A stretch of DNA of 64,000 bases from an uncultured Clostridia bacterium (GCA_947170435.1 CAMVTO010000010.1:1-64000); one strand, 5' to 3'; shown: positions 9,435 through 19,907, counted from the first letter of the stretch. Program-made: numbers and translations. Notes: a model not told the origin generated them from the letters alone.

Positions 9435-12161
9435 ATGGGTCTCTTTACCAAGATATTCGGCACCTACAGCGAACGCGAGCTCAAGAGCATCTACCCCATC
9501 GTCGACAAGATCGAAGCGATGGCGGATGAGTATGCCGCCATGAGCGACGCGCAGCTGCAGGCCAAGACGCCGGAGTTCAAGCAGCGCCTTGCCAACGGCG
9601 AGACGCTCGACGACATTCTGCCCGAGGCATTTGCCACGGTCCGTGAGGCGGCGAAGCGCGTCATCGGGCTCTATCCTTACCGTGTGCAGCTCATCGGCGG
9701 CGTGGTGCTCCATCAAGGCCGTATCGCCGAGATGAAGACCGGCGAGGGCAAGACGCTCGTCGCCGTTCTTCCGTCCTATCTCAACGCACTCACCGGCGAG
9801 GGCGTGCACATCGTCACGGTCAACGACTACCTCGCCAAGCGCGACAGCGAGTGGATGGGCAAGATCCACCGCTTCCTCGGTCTGAGCGTGGGACTGATCG
9901 TTCACGACCTCAAGAGCGACGAGCGCCGCGCGGCCTACGCCGCCGACATCACCTACGGCACCAACAACGAGATGGGCTTCGACTATCTGCGCGACAACAT
10001 GGCGATCTATGCCAGCGAGCTGGTGCAGCGCGGCCACGCGTTTGTCATCGTGGACGAGGTGGACTCCATCCTCATTGATGAGGCGCGTACGCCGCTCATC
10101 ATCTCCGGCATGGGCGAAAAGTCCACGGAGATGTACTCCCGCACGGAAAACCTCGTCGCCCGCTTCCGCAAAAAGGTCATCGCGGAGACGGACGAGAAGG
10201 CCGAAGAGGACGTCAACGAGGACGCTGACTACATCGTCGACGAAAAGGCAAAGACCGCGACGCTCACCTCCCTCGGCGTAAAGAAGGCAGAGGAATACTT
10301 CGGGCTGGAAAACCTCTCCGACCCGGAAAACTCCACCATCGCGCACCACATCAATCAGGCCATTAAGGCGCACGGCGTCATGAAGCGGGACATTGACTAC
10401 GTCCTCAAGGACGGCGAGGTCGTCATTGTCGACGAGTTCACCGGCCGTCTGATGTTCGGCCGCCGCTACAGCGAGGGCCTGCACCAGGCCATCGAGGCCA
10501 AGGAACACGTCGAGGTCGCCCGCGAGAGCAAAACGCTCGCCACCATCACGTTCCAAAACTATTTCCGCCTCTACCGCAAGCTCTCCGGTATGACCGGTAC
10601 GGCGTTGACGGAGGAAGAAGAGTTCGGCACCATCTACAACCTCGACATCATCGAGATCCCGACCAACCGTCCGATCGCGCGTATCGACGATCCCGATGTG
10701 GTCTATAAAACCGAGGCGGCGAAGTACCGCGCGGTGATCCGGCAGATCAAGGAGTGTCACGAAAAGGGTCAGCCGGTGCTGGTGGGTACGGTGTCCATCG
10801 AAAAGAACGAAAAGCTCTCGTATCTCCTCCAGCGCGAGGGCATCAAGCACAACCTTTTGAACGCAAAGAACCACGAAAAGGAAGCCGAGATCGTCGCGCA
10901 GGCGGGCAAGCTGGGCGCGGTGACGGTCGCCACCAACATGGCCGGCCGCGGCACCGACATCATGCTCGGCGGCAACGCCGAGTACATGGCGCGCAACGAC
11001 CTGCGCAAGGCCGGCATGAGCGACGAGCTGATCGCCGAAGCCACCGGCTACGCCGACACCGACAATCAGGAAATCCTCGACGCGCGGCAGATGTTTGCCG
11101 AAGCCCTCGCCAAGCATCGCGACGAGATCAAGGACGAGGCCGACAAGGTCCGCGAGGCGGGCGGCCTCTTCATCATCGGCACCGAACGCCACGACTCCCG
11201 CCGCATTGACAACCAGCTGCGCGGCCGTGCCGGCCGTCAGGGCGACCCCGGCGAAACGCGCTTCTACCTCTCGCTCGACGACGAGCTGATGCGTCTGTTC
11301 GGCGGCGAGCGCGTGACGAGCCTGATGGACCGCCTCGACATGGATGAGGATATGCCCATTGATGCGCGCATTCTCTCCAAGTCCATTGAAAACGCGCAGA
11401 CCACCGTGGAATCCCGCAACTTCCAGGCGCGTAAATCCGTCCTCGAATACGACGATGTGATGAACAAGCAGCGCGAGATCATCTACACCCAGCGCAAGCA
11501 GGTGCTCGACGGCCTCGACATCAAGAGCACCGTGTTCGGCTTCATCCGCAGCGGCATTGAGAACAACGTGACCATCGCGCTCGGCGAGCACGGAAAAGTG
11601 ACGGCGGAAACTGCCGCCGAGGCGCTCAAATCCTGCGAGGGCATGTACTTCCCCAGCGGCGTCGTGAGCGCGAGCGCGCTGACGAACCTCTCGCCCGAGG
11701 AGCTGACCGATCAGCTCGTCGAAGCCTCCGAGAAGTTCTACAACGCCAAGGAGGAGGCGCTCGGCTCCCCGATCATGCGCGAGCTGGAGCGCGTGGTCAT
11801 GCTGCGCGTGGTGGACGAATACTGGATGGATCACATTGACGCCATGACCGAGCTGCGTCAGGGCGTGCGCCTCCAGGCCTACGGCAATAAGAACCCCGTG
11901 GACGAGTACAAGCGCATCTCCCTTGACATGTTCGAGGAGATGATCGCCGCGATTCAGAACGACACGGTGCGCCGTATCTTCTCCGCCCGCGTGCAGACGG
12001 AGTCCGAGGTCAAGCGCGAACGCGTGGCGGAGGGCATCAATGCCACCACCGCCGGCGACGGCACGGTCAAGAAGCAGCCGCGCAAGGTCAAAAAGATCGG
12101 CCGCAACGATCCCTGTCCCTGCGGCAGCGGCAAGAAGTATAAGCAGTGCTGCGGCAAATAA
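9435..12161 (+). CDS. secA: preprotein translocase subunit SecA
   Basis: [29 protein letters not shown]...[17 protein letters not shown]...C-terminal SEC-C metal motif [15 protein letters not shown]. Confidence 0.98.
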   Translation: MGLFTKIFGTYSERELKSIYPIVDKIEAMADEYAAMSDAQLQAKTPEFKQRLANGETLDDILPEAFATVREAAKRVIGLYPYRVQLIGGVVLHQGRIAEMKTGEGKTLVAVLPSYLNALTGEGVHIVTVNDYLAKRDSEWMGKIHRFLGLSVGLIVHDLKSDERRAAYAADITYGTNNEMGFDYLRDNMAIYASELVQRGHAFVIVDEVDSILIDEARTPLIISGMGEKSTEMYSRTENLVARFRKKVIAETDEKAEEDVNEDADYIVDEKAKTATLTSLGVKKAEEYFGLENLSDPENSTIAHHINQAIKAHGVMKRDIDYVLKDGEVVIVDEFTGRLMFGRRYSEGLHQAIEAKEHVEVARESKTLATITFQNYFRLYRKLSGMTGTALTEEEEFGTIYNLDIIEIPTNRPIARIDDPDVVYKTEAAKYRAVIRQIKECHEKGQPVLVGTVSIEKNEKLSYLLQREGIKHNLLNAKNHEKEAEIVAQAGKLGAVTVATNMAGRGTDIMLGGNAEYMARNDLRKAGMSDELIAEATGYADTDNQEILDARQMFAEALAKHRDEIKDEADKVREAGGLFIIGTERHDSRRIDNQLRGRAGRQGDPGETRFYLSLDDELMRLFGGERVTSLMDRLDMDEDMPIDARILSKSIENAQTTVESRNFQARKSVLEYDDVMNKQREIIYTQRKQVLDGLDIKSTVFGFIRSGIENNVTIALGEHGKVTAETAAEALKSCEGMYFPSGVVSASALTNLSPEELTDQLVEASEKFYNAKEEALGSPIMRELERVVMLRVVDEYWMDHIDAMTELRQGVRLQAYGNKNPVDEYKRISLDMFEEMIAAIQNDTVRRIFSARVQTESEVKRERVAEGINATTAGDGTVKKQPRKVKKIGRNDPCPCGSGKKYKQCCGK

Positions 12162-12165
12162 GCCT

Positions 12166-12984
12166 ATGTCTTTTACCGAACACAACATTCATGGTTTGAT
12201 TTACGATACCGCCGACGGTCTTTCTGCCGTCGGCGGCATTCGCCATGCCTTCACCACACGGCATGGCGGCGTCAGCCCCGCGCCGTTCGATTCCCTCAAC
12301 TTCTTTGAACAGAACGGCGACAAGTGGGAAAATGTGTCCGAAAACTACCGTCTGCTTGGTCAGGCCGCCGGTCTGGATATGTCCCGTGCCGTGGGCAACC
12401 GGCAGGTACACGGCGACGTCGTGCGGGTCATTCGTCAGGAGGATGTCGGCAGGCTTCGCTGGGAGGAGCGTCCCTACGACGCCGACGCTCTGCTCACCAA
12501 CCTGCCCGGCATTCCGCTGGTGGTCTACAGTGCCGACTGCTGTACAGTTCTGCTCTGTGATCCTGTCCGCCGTTGTGTCGGCGCGGTACACGCAGGCTGG
12601 AAAGGCACAGCCCTTGGCATCGTAAAGGAGGCAACCGACGCCATGGCGAGCGTCTACGGCTCCGATCCCGCAGACATTCACGCCGCTGTGGGGCCATCCA
12701 TTGGGGCGTGCTGCTTTGAAACCGACGCCGACGTACCGGACGCCATTCGCGCGAAGCTCGGCCAAGAGGCCGAACCGTTCCTTACACAGCGCGGCGAGAA
12801 GTACCACGTCGATCTCAAGCAAATCAACCATCTATGGCTGCTGCGCGGCGGCCTTGACCCCCACAAGATTGAGATCCACCCGGACTGTACCGCCTGCCGG
12901 TTGGATCGCTATTGGTCGCACCGCAGACTCGGCATACAACGCGGCGGACAGATCGCGGTCATCGCGCTGGAGGATCGAGCATGA
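12166..12984 (+). CDS. pgeF: peptidoglycan editing factor / polyphenol oxidase family protein (YfiH/PgeF-like)
   Basis: MSFTEHNIHGLIYDTADGLSAVGGIRHAFTTRHGGVS...ADCCTVLLCDP...GAVHAGWKGTALGIV...GPSIGACCFE. Confidence 0.85.
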   Translation: MSFTEHNIHGLIYDTADGLSAVGGIRHAFTTRHGGVSPAPFDSLNFFEQNGDKWENVSENYRLLGQAAGLDMSRAVGNRQVHGDVVRVIRQEDVGRLRWEERPYDADALLTNLPGIPLVVYSADCCTVLLCDPVRRCVGAVHAGWKGTALGIVKEATDAMASVYGSDPADIHAAVGPSIGACCFETDADVPDAIRAKLGQEAEPFLTQRGEKYHVDLKQINHLWLLRGGLDPHKIEIHPDCTACRLDRYWSHRRLGIQRGGQIAVIALEDRA

Positions 12985-14516
12985 AACGTTGGACCGTTCT
13001 TTTATGCGCGATAGCGCTCTGCCTCTCCCTCACCGCCTGCTACGAGGCAGAAATCCCTGAGGAGGAGGATTTCTGGGCCTATACGCCCGAGGAGGCCGCC
13101 GACGTCGAGGAGATTTCCCACGCCGCGCAGATCTTCACCCTTCCCTATCTCAGCAGCCAGACCTTAGATCCTATCGCTTGTCCCGACGGCGTGCAGCAGG
13201 TAATCGGCTCTTTGCTCTACGAGGGGCTGTTCACGCTCGACGAGCACTTTGAGCCGCAGCCTCTGCTCTGTTCGTCCTACAGCTGCAGCGCCAACGGCCT
13301 GACCTATACGTTCCAGATGCGTGACGGCGTCACCTTTTCCAACGGCGCGTCATTCACCGCCGCCGACGTGCTGGCGACCTATCGGCGCGCTCAGATTTCG
13401 GACCGCTATGCTGCGCGCTTCGCCAATGTCGCAGCCATGCGTACCGGCCGCAACTCGTTTACCGTCACACTGCGCCAGCCGGACAGCGCCTTCCCCGCGC
13501 TGCTGGATATCCCCATTGTCAAATCCGGCACCGAAAAAGACCCCGTACCGTTGGGCACCGGGCCGTATCTCTTTCTGACCGACAGCAGCGGGCCTTGCCT
13601 TGTGCGCAGCGAAAACTGGTGGAATGACACCGTTCCCGCATTGGAGCGCATCGAATTGGCCAGTGCCAAGGACGCCGATACCGCCGTTTATCTTTTTTCC
13701 GCGCGCAGCGCGCATCTGCTCACCGCGGATCTGCTCAGCGCGACCACCGCTGCTTCGCTCGGCAGTGTGGACCTGACCGACGCACCCACCACCGCCATGC
13801 TGTTCCTCGGCTTCAACACCGCCAGAGCAGCGTTGGCCGAACCCGCAACGCGCATCGCCATGGGGCTCGCGATCGACCGCGACGCTATTGCAACCGCGCT
13901 GCTTGCCGGTCATGCCCGCGCCGCTCAGTTCCCCATCTCCCCGCTTTCGCCGCTGTATCCCGCGGCAATGGAGGTCCCGTATACCGCCGGCGCCTACGAA
14001 GAGCAGCTCTCTTTGCCGCAGGCGGACGATGCCCTTAAAGCTCAGCCGCTGGAGCTGACGCTGCTGGTCAACGCTGAAAACAGCTTCAAGACCGCGGTGG
14101 CCGAACACCTCGCCAAGGAACTCACCGCCGCACATATCACAGTGACGCCGGTTATCCTTCCCTGGAACGAGTATCTGGAGGCGCTGGAGGCCGGACGCTT
14201 TGACCTCTGGCTGGGTGAAGTGCGGCTTACCGCCGATTGGGACATCGCCTCACTGGTTGACGCCAACGGAGCGCTCAATTACGGCAAATTTTCCAACGCC
14301 GATGTCGACTCCGCATTGCGCGCATTCTTAAACAATGAATCGGCCGCCACCGCGAAAACGCTCTGTGCAAGCCTCGCAGAGCAGGCACCTATCCAGCCCA
14401 TTGTGTTCAAATCTCTTTCTGTTCTGACGCCGGAGGGGCTGATCGACGGCATGTCCCCGACTGCGACGCATCCGCTTCGCTCTTTGGATCAATGGGTTTT
14501 CCACTTTTCCTCATAA
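12981..14516 (+). CDS. ABC transporter substrate-binding lipoprotein (SBP_bac_5 / oligopeptide type)
   Basis: MKRWTVLLCAIALCLSLTACYEAE lipoprotein signal; IGSLLYEGLFTLDEHFEPQPLLC...YTFQMRDGVTFSNGASFTAADVLATYRRA. Confidence 0.88.
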   Translation: MKRWTVLLCAIALCLSLTACYEAEIPEEEDFWAYTPEEAADVEEISHAAQIFTLPYLSSQTLDPIACPDGVQQVIGSLLYEGLFTLDEHFEPQPLLCSSYSCSANGLTYTFQMRDGVTFSNGASFTAADVLATYRRAQISDRYAARFANVAAMRTGRNSFTVTLRQPDSAFPALLDIPIVKSGTEKDPVPLGTGPYLFLTDSSGPCLVRSENWWNDTVPALERIELASAKDADTAVYLFSARSAHLLTADLLSATTAASLGSVDLTDAPTTAMLFLGFNTARAALAEPATRIAMGLAIDRDAIATALLAGHARAAQFPISPLSPLYPAAMEVPYTAGAYEEQLSLPQADDALKAQPLELTLLVNAENSFKTAVAEHLAKELTAAHITVTPVILPWNEYLEALEAGRFDLWLGEVRLTADWDIASLVDANGALNYGKFSNADVDSALRAFLNNESAATAKTLCASLAEQAPIQPIVFKSLSVLTPEGLIDGMSPTATHPLRSLDQWVFHFSS

Positions 14517-14546
14517 AAAATCACCGCCTTGCAGCGGTGATTTTCT
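14515..14546. terminator. bidirectional terminator between the SBP gene and lexA
   Basis: AAATCACCGC-CTTGCA-GCGGTGATTTT with A/T runs on both sides. Confidence 0.65.
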
Positions 14547-14552
14547 CTGTAT

Positions 14553-15206
14553 TCAATATTGCCGCACAACCGCGACGACCTTGCCCATGACGGTGCAGTT
14601 TGTGCCGTCAATCGGGTGGTAATCTGGATTGGCGGGCAGCAGCCAGATTTTGCCATCCTTCCGGCTGAAGGTCTTGACCGTTGCCTCATCCTCGAGCAGT
14701 GCGACAACGATCTCGCCGTTGCGGGCCGCCTGCTGCTGGTGCACGACCACCAGATCACCCGGCAGGATGCCCAGCCCCAGCATGGACTCGCCGCGCACGC
14801 GCAGGGCAAAGTACTCGCCCTCCCGTCCGCCGGTATCAAAGGTCAGGTAGTCCTCGATGCACTCCTGCGCCAGAATCGGGCTGCCGGCGGCAACATTCCC
14901 GACGATAGGCACCTGAGTCCTCTCCGTCGCCGACGGGACCGCACTTTGTTCCGTCGGCGCCTGAGGCGCCGGCTCGGCAGCCTTGACCGTTTCCCGGTTC
15001 ACGGGGACAATAGCGCGCCCCTTGAATGCGCTCTTTTCAATGTAGCCCAGCTCTGCCAGATTCTTCAGATGGAAATGCACCGTCGACGGGGACTTGAGTC
15101 CCACCGCGTCGCAGATATCGCGGATCGACGGCGCATAGCCGTGTTCCGCCAGATAAGTAAGCAAAAATTGGTAGATCCGCTGCTGCATCTCAGCCCGTTT
15201 GCTCAT
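14553..15206 (-). CDS. lexA: SOS repressor LexA
   Basis: MSKRAEMQQRIYQFLLTYLAEHGYAPSIRDICDAVGLKSPSTVHFHLKNL...Ala-Gly cleavage site in NVAAGSPI...GESMLGLGILPGDLVVV. Confidence 0.96.
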   Translation of the reverse strand: MSKRAEMQQRIYQFLLTYLAEHGYAPSIRDICDAVGLKSPSTVHFHLKNLAELGYIEKSAFKGRAIVPVNRETVKAAEPAPQAPTEQSAVPSATERTQVPIVGNVAAGSPILAQECIEDYLTFDTGGREGEYFALRVRGESMLGLGILPGDLVVVHQQQAARNGEIVVALLEDEATVKTFSRKDGKIWLLPANPDYHPIDGTNCTVMGKVVAVVRQY

Positions 15207-15238
15207 CGAGTCCGCCTCCCATATCGTTCTTGATCGGC

Positions 15239-15267
15239 AGTATAACACACTTTTTCAGAAAATGCAA
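15239..15267 (-). promoter_or_regulatory. lexA promoter
   Basis: Minus strand TTGCAT, 17-bp spacer, TATACT. Confidence 0.65.
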
Positions 15268-15277
15268 CATTCGTTTG
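15264..15277 (-). promoter_or_regulatory. candidate LexA SOS box
   Basis: Minus strand CAAACGAATGTTGC matches the Gram-positive consensus CGAACRNRYGTTYC at 12 of 14 positions and overlaps the -35 of lexA. Confidence 0.6.
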
Positions 15278-15306
15278 ATATGTTGGTTTCTTTTTTGTTC
15301 CAACCA

Positions 15307-15335
15307 TTGCAAAGTCCTTGACTTTATTCTACAAT
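15307..15335 (+). promoter_or_regulatory. promoter for the polysaccharide deacetylase
   Basis: TTGCAA, 17-bp spacer, TACAAT. Confidence 0.55.
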
Positions 15336-15371
15336 ATATTCCCATCACATAAACTAAGGAAGTGTTTTCTC

Positions 15372-16529
15372 TTGAAGCGTCCCATTTCCCTGCTGCTTGC
15401 ATTCATTCTTTGCCTGGCCGTTGTTCCTGCGGCGCACGCGGCAAATAGCGATTACGCCCGCTACACAGACATCGTTGCCAAAATCAACGGTCATTCTTTG
15501 CTCACCTATGTCGTCGATGGCAAGGCCGCTGTCGTGGCAGAAGATCTCAGAAACTACGGCTTTACGGTGCGCTGGAACGCCACAAAGAAGACTCTGCGGA
15601 TCACACGCGAAGCGCCGGAGCCCGAAGTCTGGCCGGACTACACACCCTCCCTGTCGGGACATGCCTCAGGCGATCGGTTTCACCGGGTTTTGCGTTCCGA
15701 TGTCAAGACCTATGTGGGCGACGTTCTGGCAGAAAGCTATAATATCGGCGGAAAAACGCTCATCAGCATGAAGTCCCTCTCGGTGTTTGGAAAAGCGGCC
15801 TGGGATCCCAACGCCCGAGTCAGCAGTCTGACGCTGGACCCCTACAGGCCAAAACAGAATCTGCATATATTAATGTATCACGATATTGTGAAGGGTTCGC
15901 CTGAGCAACTCGGCAACTGGACAACCACCGAGGAGCTGTTTCGGAAAGATCTGCAATGGCTGAAGGATAACGGCTACACCACTTACCTTCCCAGCGAGAT
16001 CATCAGCGGCGTGCCGCTGGCTGACAAAGCGGTGCTCATCACTTTTGACGACGGCTATATGAGCAACGACACGATTGCTCTGCCGATTCTCCGGGAGTTC
16101 GGCATGAAGGCTGTGGTTTGCATCATAACCTCCTATGTGGACAGTGCTCAGGATGGCTTTCTCACCTGGGACGCCTGCCGTGAGATGGCCGCATCCGGTC
16201 TGATTGAATTCGGCTCCCACACCCACAGCCTGCACTCGTCCGGTATTCTCCGTCAAAAAGGCGAAGCACAGGCTAGCTACCAGCAGAGAGTGTCCAAGGA
16301 TCTGGACGCCAGCATCGAGCTGATTCGCAAAGAAGTCGGGCAGGAAAAGGTCTCATTTTTCGCCTACCCCAACGGATGGCGGGATTCTTGGGCAAACGAC
16401 CTGCTCCGTGAACGCTTTGACATGACGGTGACGACGGAGCACGGTATGAGTAAGGTCGGCCAGAATTACTATGATCTGCCGCGATACAATATCAATACAA
16501 CACAGCCGGTCAGCATGTTCCTGCGCTAA
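15372..16529 (+). CDS. secreted polysaccharide deacetylase with N-terminal copper-amine-oxidase-like domain
   Basis: TTG start after AAGGAAGTG; signal peptide KRPISLLLAFILCLAVVPAAHA; VLITFDDGYMSNDTIALPILREFGMKAVV and FGSHTHSLHS (NodB motifs). Confidence 0.88.
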   Translation: MKRPISLLLAFILCLAVVPAAHAANSDYARYTDIVAKINGHSLLTYVVDGKAAVVAEDLRNYGFTVRWNATKKTLRITREAPEPEVWPDYTPSLSGHASGDRFHRVLRSDVKTYVGDVLAESYNIGGKTLISMKSLSVFGKAAWDPNARVSSLTLDPYRPKQNLHILMYHDIVKGSPEQLGNWTTTEELFRKDLQWLKDNGYTTYLPSEIISGVPLADKAVLITFDDGYMSNDTIALPILREFGMKAVVCIITSYVDSAQDGFLTWDACREMAASGLIEFGSHTHSLHSSGILRQKGEAQASYQQRVSKDLDASIELIRKEVGQEKVSFFAYPNGWRDSWANDLLRERFDMTVTTEHGMSKVGQNYYDLPRYNINTTQPVSMFLR

Positions 16530-16555
16530 GTGCGGCTGACTACGCGAGATTTCGC

Positions 16556-16584
16556 TTGACACAAGACTTTTGATTCGGTACAAT
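16556..16584 (+). promoter_or_regulatory. sigma-A-type promoter for rny
   Basis: TTGACA, 17-bp spacer, TACAAT. Confidence 0.7.
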
Positions 16585-16684
16585 AATCTTTGGATTTTTA
16601 GGGGGAGTAAAAGGGGACTTCCCCTCAAGGAACCCACAAACACCCATTTTAATAGATTTTAAAATGAGAGAACAGGAGGAGACC

Positions 16685-18256
16685 ATGCCAGCCCCACATC
16701 AAGCTATGTTCGGGCCGATCCACTTTGTGATCGGACTCGTGCTGCTGGCCTTGGGCGTCCTTCTCGGCATTTGGCTGAGGAAACGAGCGGAACAGAAAGC
16801 CAACCAAACCATCGCAGACGCTGAACAAAAAGCTTTGCAAATCGAAAACGAAGCGCACAAGCGGGCCGAGAGCAAGAGCAAGGAAATGCTGCTCGAAGCC
16901 AAAGAAGAGATCATGCGTGTTCGCAACGAAGCTGAGAAGGAGAACAAGGAACGCCGCAGCGACCTGCAGAAGCAGGAGCGTCGGCTGCAGCAAAAGGAAG
17001 AAAACATCGACAAAAAGACCGAGGCCCTCGAGAAAAAGGAAGAGGCCCTCGCCGAGAAGCACGCCGCGCTTGATAAAGAGAACGAGGAGATCAAGATCAT
17101 CAAGCGCAGCCAGACCGAAATGCTCGAGCGCATCTCCGGCTTCACCGCTGACGAAGCGAAGAAGTACCTGATCGAGCAGGTTGAGAGCGAGGTCACGCAC
17201 GAGACCGCCCTCAAGATTAAGGAAATCGAGCAGCGCGCCCGCGACGAGGCTGACGCCCGCGCCCGCGAGATCATCGCCACCGCCGTGCAGCGCTGCGCCG
17301 CGGATCATGCCGCCGAAATCACCGTCAGTGTGGTTCCCCTGCCCAATGACGAGATGAAGGGTCGCATCATCGGCCGCGAAGGCCGCAACATCCGCACCAT
17401 TGAAACCATGACGGGCGTCGATCTCATCATTGACGACACGCCCGAGGCTATCACGGTCTCCTGCTTTGAGCCGGTTCGCCGCGAGGTCGCGCGCATCGCG
17501 CTGGAAAAGCTCATTGCCGATGGCCGCATCCATCCCACCCACATTGAGGAAATGGTCGCCAAGGCCCGCCGCGAGGTGGACGCCGTGATCAAGTCCGAGG
17601 GTGAGCGCGCGGTACTGGAGACCGGCGTGCGCGGGCTGAACCCGGAGCTTGTGAAAATGCTCGGCCGCCTGCACTATCGCACGAGCTACGGTCAGAACGT
17701 TTTGCAGCACTCCATCGAAGTCGCTCACCTTGCCGGCATGATGGCCGCGGAGCTGGGCGCGGACGTGACCGCCGCCAAGCGCGCGGGTCTGCTGCACGAC
17801 ATCGGCAAGTCCGTCGACCACGAGATGGAGGGCACTCACGTCTCGCTCGGCGTCGAATTCATGCGCAAGTACCACGAGAAGGAAGAGATCATCCACGCGG
17901 TTCACGCCCACCACAACGACGTGGAGCCGACCACGGTGCTCGATTTCATCATTCAGGCTGCCGACGCGATCTCCGCAGGTCGTCCCGGCGCCCGCCGCGA
18001 GAATCTTGAGAACTACATCAAGCGTCTCGAGCAGCTCGAAGAGATCACCGGCAGCTTCCCCGGCGTGGAGAAGAGCTACGCGATCCAGGCAGGCCGCGAG
18101 GTGCGCGTGATGATCAAGCCTGAGGTCGTCAGCGAGGATGAAATGGTCATTCTTGCCCACGATATCGCCAAGCGCATCGAGGACGAGATGGAGTATCCCG
18201 GACAAATCAAGGTCAACGTCATCCGCGAGGTCAAGGCGGTGGAGTACGCCAAGTAA
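16685..18256 (+). CDS. rny: ribonuclease Y
   Basis: N-terminal TM, long coiled coil, KH domain ([35 protein letters not shown]), HD domain ([20 protein letters not shown]). SD AGGAGG before ATG at 16685. Confidence 0.97.
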   Translation: MPAPHQAMFGPIHFVIGLVLLALGVLLGIWLRKRAEQKANQTIADAEQKALQIENEAHKRAESKSKEMLLEAKEEIMRVRNEAEKENKERRSDLQKQERRLQQKEENIDKKTEALEKKEEALAEKHAALDKENEEIKIIKRSQTEMLERISGFTADEAKKYLIEQVESEVTHETALKIKEIEQRARDEADARAREIIATAVQRCAADHAAEITVSVVPLPNDEMKGRIIGREGRNIRTIETMTGVDLIIDDTPEAITVSCFEPVRREVARIALEKLIADGRIHPTHIEEMVAKARREVDAVIKSEGERAVLETGVRGLNPELVKMLGRLHYRTSYGQNVLQHSIEVAHLAGMMAAELGADVTAAKRAGLLHDIGKSVDHEMEGTHVSLGVEFMRKYHEKEEIIHAVHAHHNDVEPTTVLDFIIQAADAISAGRPGARRENLENYIKRLEQLEEITGSFPGVEKSYAIQAGREVRVMIKPEVVSEDEMVILAHDIAKRIEDEMEYPGQIKVNVIREVKAVEYAK

Positions 18257-18263
18257 ATACGAA

Positions 18264-18292
18264 GAGGCTTCCGATCGGAAGCCTCTTTTTTG
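18264..18292 (+). terminator. terminator of rny
   Basis: GAGGCTTCC-GATC-GGAAGCCTC TTTTTT. Confidence 0.75.
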
Positions 18293-18298
18293 TCCGCT

Positions 18299-18333
18299 AA
18301 AAAGCCGCCGCAGGAAATCCCGCGGCGGCTTTC
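18299..18333 (-). terminator. terminator of infC-rpmI-rplT
   Basis: AAAGCCGCCGCAGG...CCCGCGGCGGCTTT stem; U run on the minus strand. Confidence 0.6.
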
Positions 18334-18341
18334 ATATTTAC

Positions 18342-18689
18342 TTACTTCTTGGCAAGCTCGACCAGCTTCGCAAACGCCGCGGGATCGTTGATCGCCATCT
18401 CGCTGAGCATCTTGCGGTTGATCGTGACGTTCGCCTGCTTGAGACCGTGCATAAACGTGGAGTAGTTCATGCCATTGGCCTTGCACGCCGCAGAAATGCG
18501 GGTGATCCACAGGGAGCGGAAATCGCGCTTCTTAAGACGACGGCCGACATACGCGTAGGTCAGGGACTTCATGACCTGCTCGTTGGCCATCTTAAAGTGA
18601 CGGGATTTGTTGCCCCAGTAGCCCTTGGCGAGCTTCAGGGTCTTATTTCTTCTCTTGCGCGTCATCATCGCGCCTTTTACACGTGCCAT
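18342..18689 (-). CDS. rplT: 50S ribosomal protein L20
   Basis: [62 protein letters not shown]. Confidence 0.98.
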   Translation of the reverse strand: MARVKGAMMTRKRRNKTLKLAKGYWGNKSRHFKMANEQVMKSLTYAYVGRRLKKRDFRSLWITRISAACKANGMNYSTFMHGLKQANVTINRKMLSEMAINDPAAFAKLVELAKK

Positions 18690-18720
18690 ATCATTTAGCT
18701 CCTTTCAGCGTACAATTCTC

Positions 18721-18918
18721 TTATTTGTAGGGGATCATCTTGTGGATGGTCTTTTCCTTCGTCACGTCGGCATAGCCGCCCTGACGCAGTCTGCGCGTAC
18801 GCTTGGTGGGCTTCTTCGTGAGGATGTGGCTCTTGAACGCCTTGGCGACCTTGACCTTGCCGGTCTTGGTGAGGTTGAAGCGCTTCTTCGCGCCGCTGTG
18901 AGATTTCAGCTTGGGCAT
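18721..18918 (-). CDS. rpmI: 50S ribosomal protein L35
   Basis: [51 protein letters not shown]; start at 18918, the upstream extension in the ORF track is not needed. Confidence 0.97.
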   Translation of the reverse strand: MPKLKSHSGAKKRFNLTKTGKVKVAKAFKSHILTKKPTKRTRRLRQGGYADVTKEKTIHKMIPYK

Positions 18919-18943
18919 GATGTTGTTCTCCTTTTCTGTTAGG

Positions 18944-19459
18944 TTACTTCGCCTTCGGGGCGAGGAAAATGGACATGCTGCGTCCTTCCATCTTGGGTTC
19001 CTTCTCCATTGTGGCGGCTTCGCCCGTCTGCTCGGCAAACTTGAGCAGAAGATCGCGGCCTATCTCCGTGTGCGCCATCTCACGGCCACGGAAGCGAACG
19101 GAGACCTTGACGCGGTTGCCCTCGGAGAGGAACTTCTGGGCATTTTTCAGCTTGGTGTTGAAATCACCGACGTCGATGCCCGGAGACATGCGTACCTCCT
19201 TGATCTCGACGACGTGCTGGTTCTTACGGGCTTCCTTCTCGCGCTTGCTCTGTTCAAAGCGGAACTTGCCATAGTCCATGAGCTTGCAGACGGGCGGATT
19301 GGCCTGCGGAGAGATCTTCACCAGATCAAGATCCTGCTCGACGGCAATCTCCAGCGCCTGCGCGGCGGACATGATACCGAGCTGCTCACCGCCGGAACCG
19401 ATCAGGCGGATCTCGCTGTCGCGAATCTCCTCGTTGAGCTGATGCACATTGCTGCTAAT
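18944..19459 (-). CDS. infC: translation initiation factor IF-3 (probable AUU start; GTG at 19447 is the alternative)
   Basis: [65 protein letters not shown]. In-frame ATT-AGC-AGC-AAT-GTG at 19459, 7 nt after GGGGGTG. Confidence 0.9.
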   Translation of the reverse strand: MSSNVHQLNEEIRDSEIRLIGSGGEQLGIMSAAQALEIAVEQDLDLVKISPQANPPVCKLMDYGKFRFEQSKREKEARKNQHVVEIKEVRMSPGIDVGDFNTKLKNAQKFLSEGNRVKVSVRFRGREMAHTEIGRDLLLKFAEQTGEAATMEKEPKMEGRSMSIFLAPKAK

Positions 19460-19497
19460 ACCGAAGCACCCCCAAAAATGGATTTACGCAAAGAAAA

Positions 19498-19520
19498 ACG
19501 GATGCGAACTTCGCACCCGT
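19498..19520 (-). promoter_or_regulatory. candidate infC-operon leader terminator/attenuator hairpin
   Basis: Minus strand ACGGGTGCGAA-GTT-CGCATCCGT followed by TTTTCTTT, between the infC promoter and infC start. Confidence 0.55.
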
Positions 19521-19626
19521 ACCAAACCGCAAGACGACCGCAAGCAGCCGGCTTCTACGCTGATTGACCCTTTCGCTTCGCTGAGGGTGAGAACGGATGC
19601 GCCGTCCTTCTTTGTTTTGCGGAGGT

Positions 19627-19655
19627 ATACTACCACGGAAAAAGCGCCTTGTCAA
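19627..19655 (-). promoter_or_regulatory. promoter of infC-rpmI-rplT
   Basis: Minus strand TTGACA, 17-bp spacer, TAGTAT. Confidence 0.65.
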
Positions 19656-19739
19656 GCTGTTTTTTGGGTTTTTGTATATTTTTCCCCATCATGGGTACAA
19701 TACCCTTTGCAGCAGAACTTCGGAAAGGAGGCTTGCACC

Positions 19740-19817
19740 ATGAAGAATCATCAGAACAACCAGAACAAGAACACCAACGAGAACGCGCAGAACCAGCAGG
19801 ATCAGGAGAATAAATAA
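19740..19817 (+). CDS. 25-aa Asn/Gln-rich small protein
   Basis: MKNHQNNQNKNTNENAQNQQDQENK; preceded by AAAGGAGG and followed by a strong hairpin. 15 of 25 residues are N or Q. Confidence 0.55.
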   Translation: MKNHQNNQNKNTNENAQNQQDQENK

Positions 19818-19824
19818 GCTCGAT

Positions 19825-19850
19825 GGGCGCGGCGAAAGCCGCGCCCGCAT
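19825..19850 (+). terminator. terminator after the Asn/Gln-rich small ORF
   Basis: GGGCGCGGC-GAAA-GCCGCGCCC followed by a weak U tract (GCATTGTTT). Confidence 0.5.
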
Positions 19851-19878
19851 TGTTTACGATTTGTTTACCGGAAAAGCC

Positions 19879-19907
19879 TTGTGCTTTTTTCGATCCTATT
19901 ATATAAT
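19879..19907 (+). promoter_or_regulatory. promoter for the small multidrug export protein operon
   Basis: TTGTGC, 17-bp spacer, TATAAT. Confidence 0.6.

Noticed and set aside
9360-12188. 942-aa minus-strand ORF opposite secA
   Set aside because: Antisense shadow of a GC-rich gene; low-complexity His/Val/Ala/Leu-rich product; the plus strand is unambiguous SecA.
8159-15350. ACATAA-containing sites at about 8159, 9014 and 15346 as extra copies of the dispersed motif
   Set aside because: They lack the GTNN prefix (GAGC, AATC, CATC), so were not counted.
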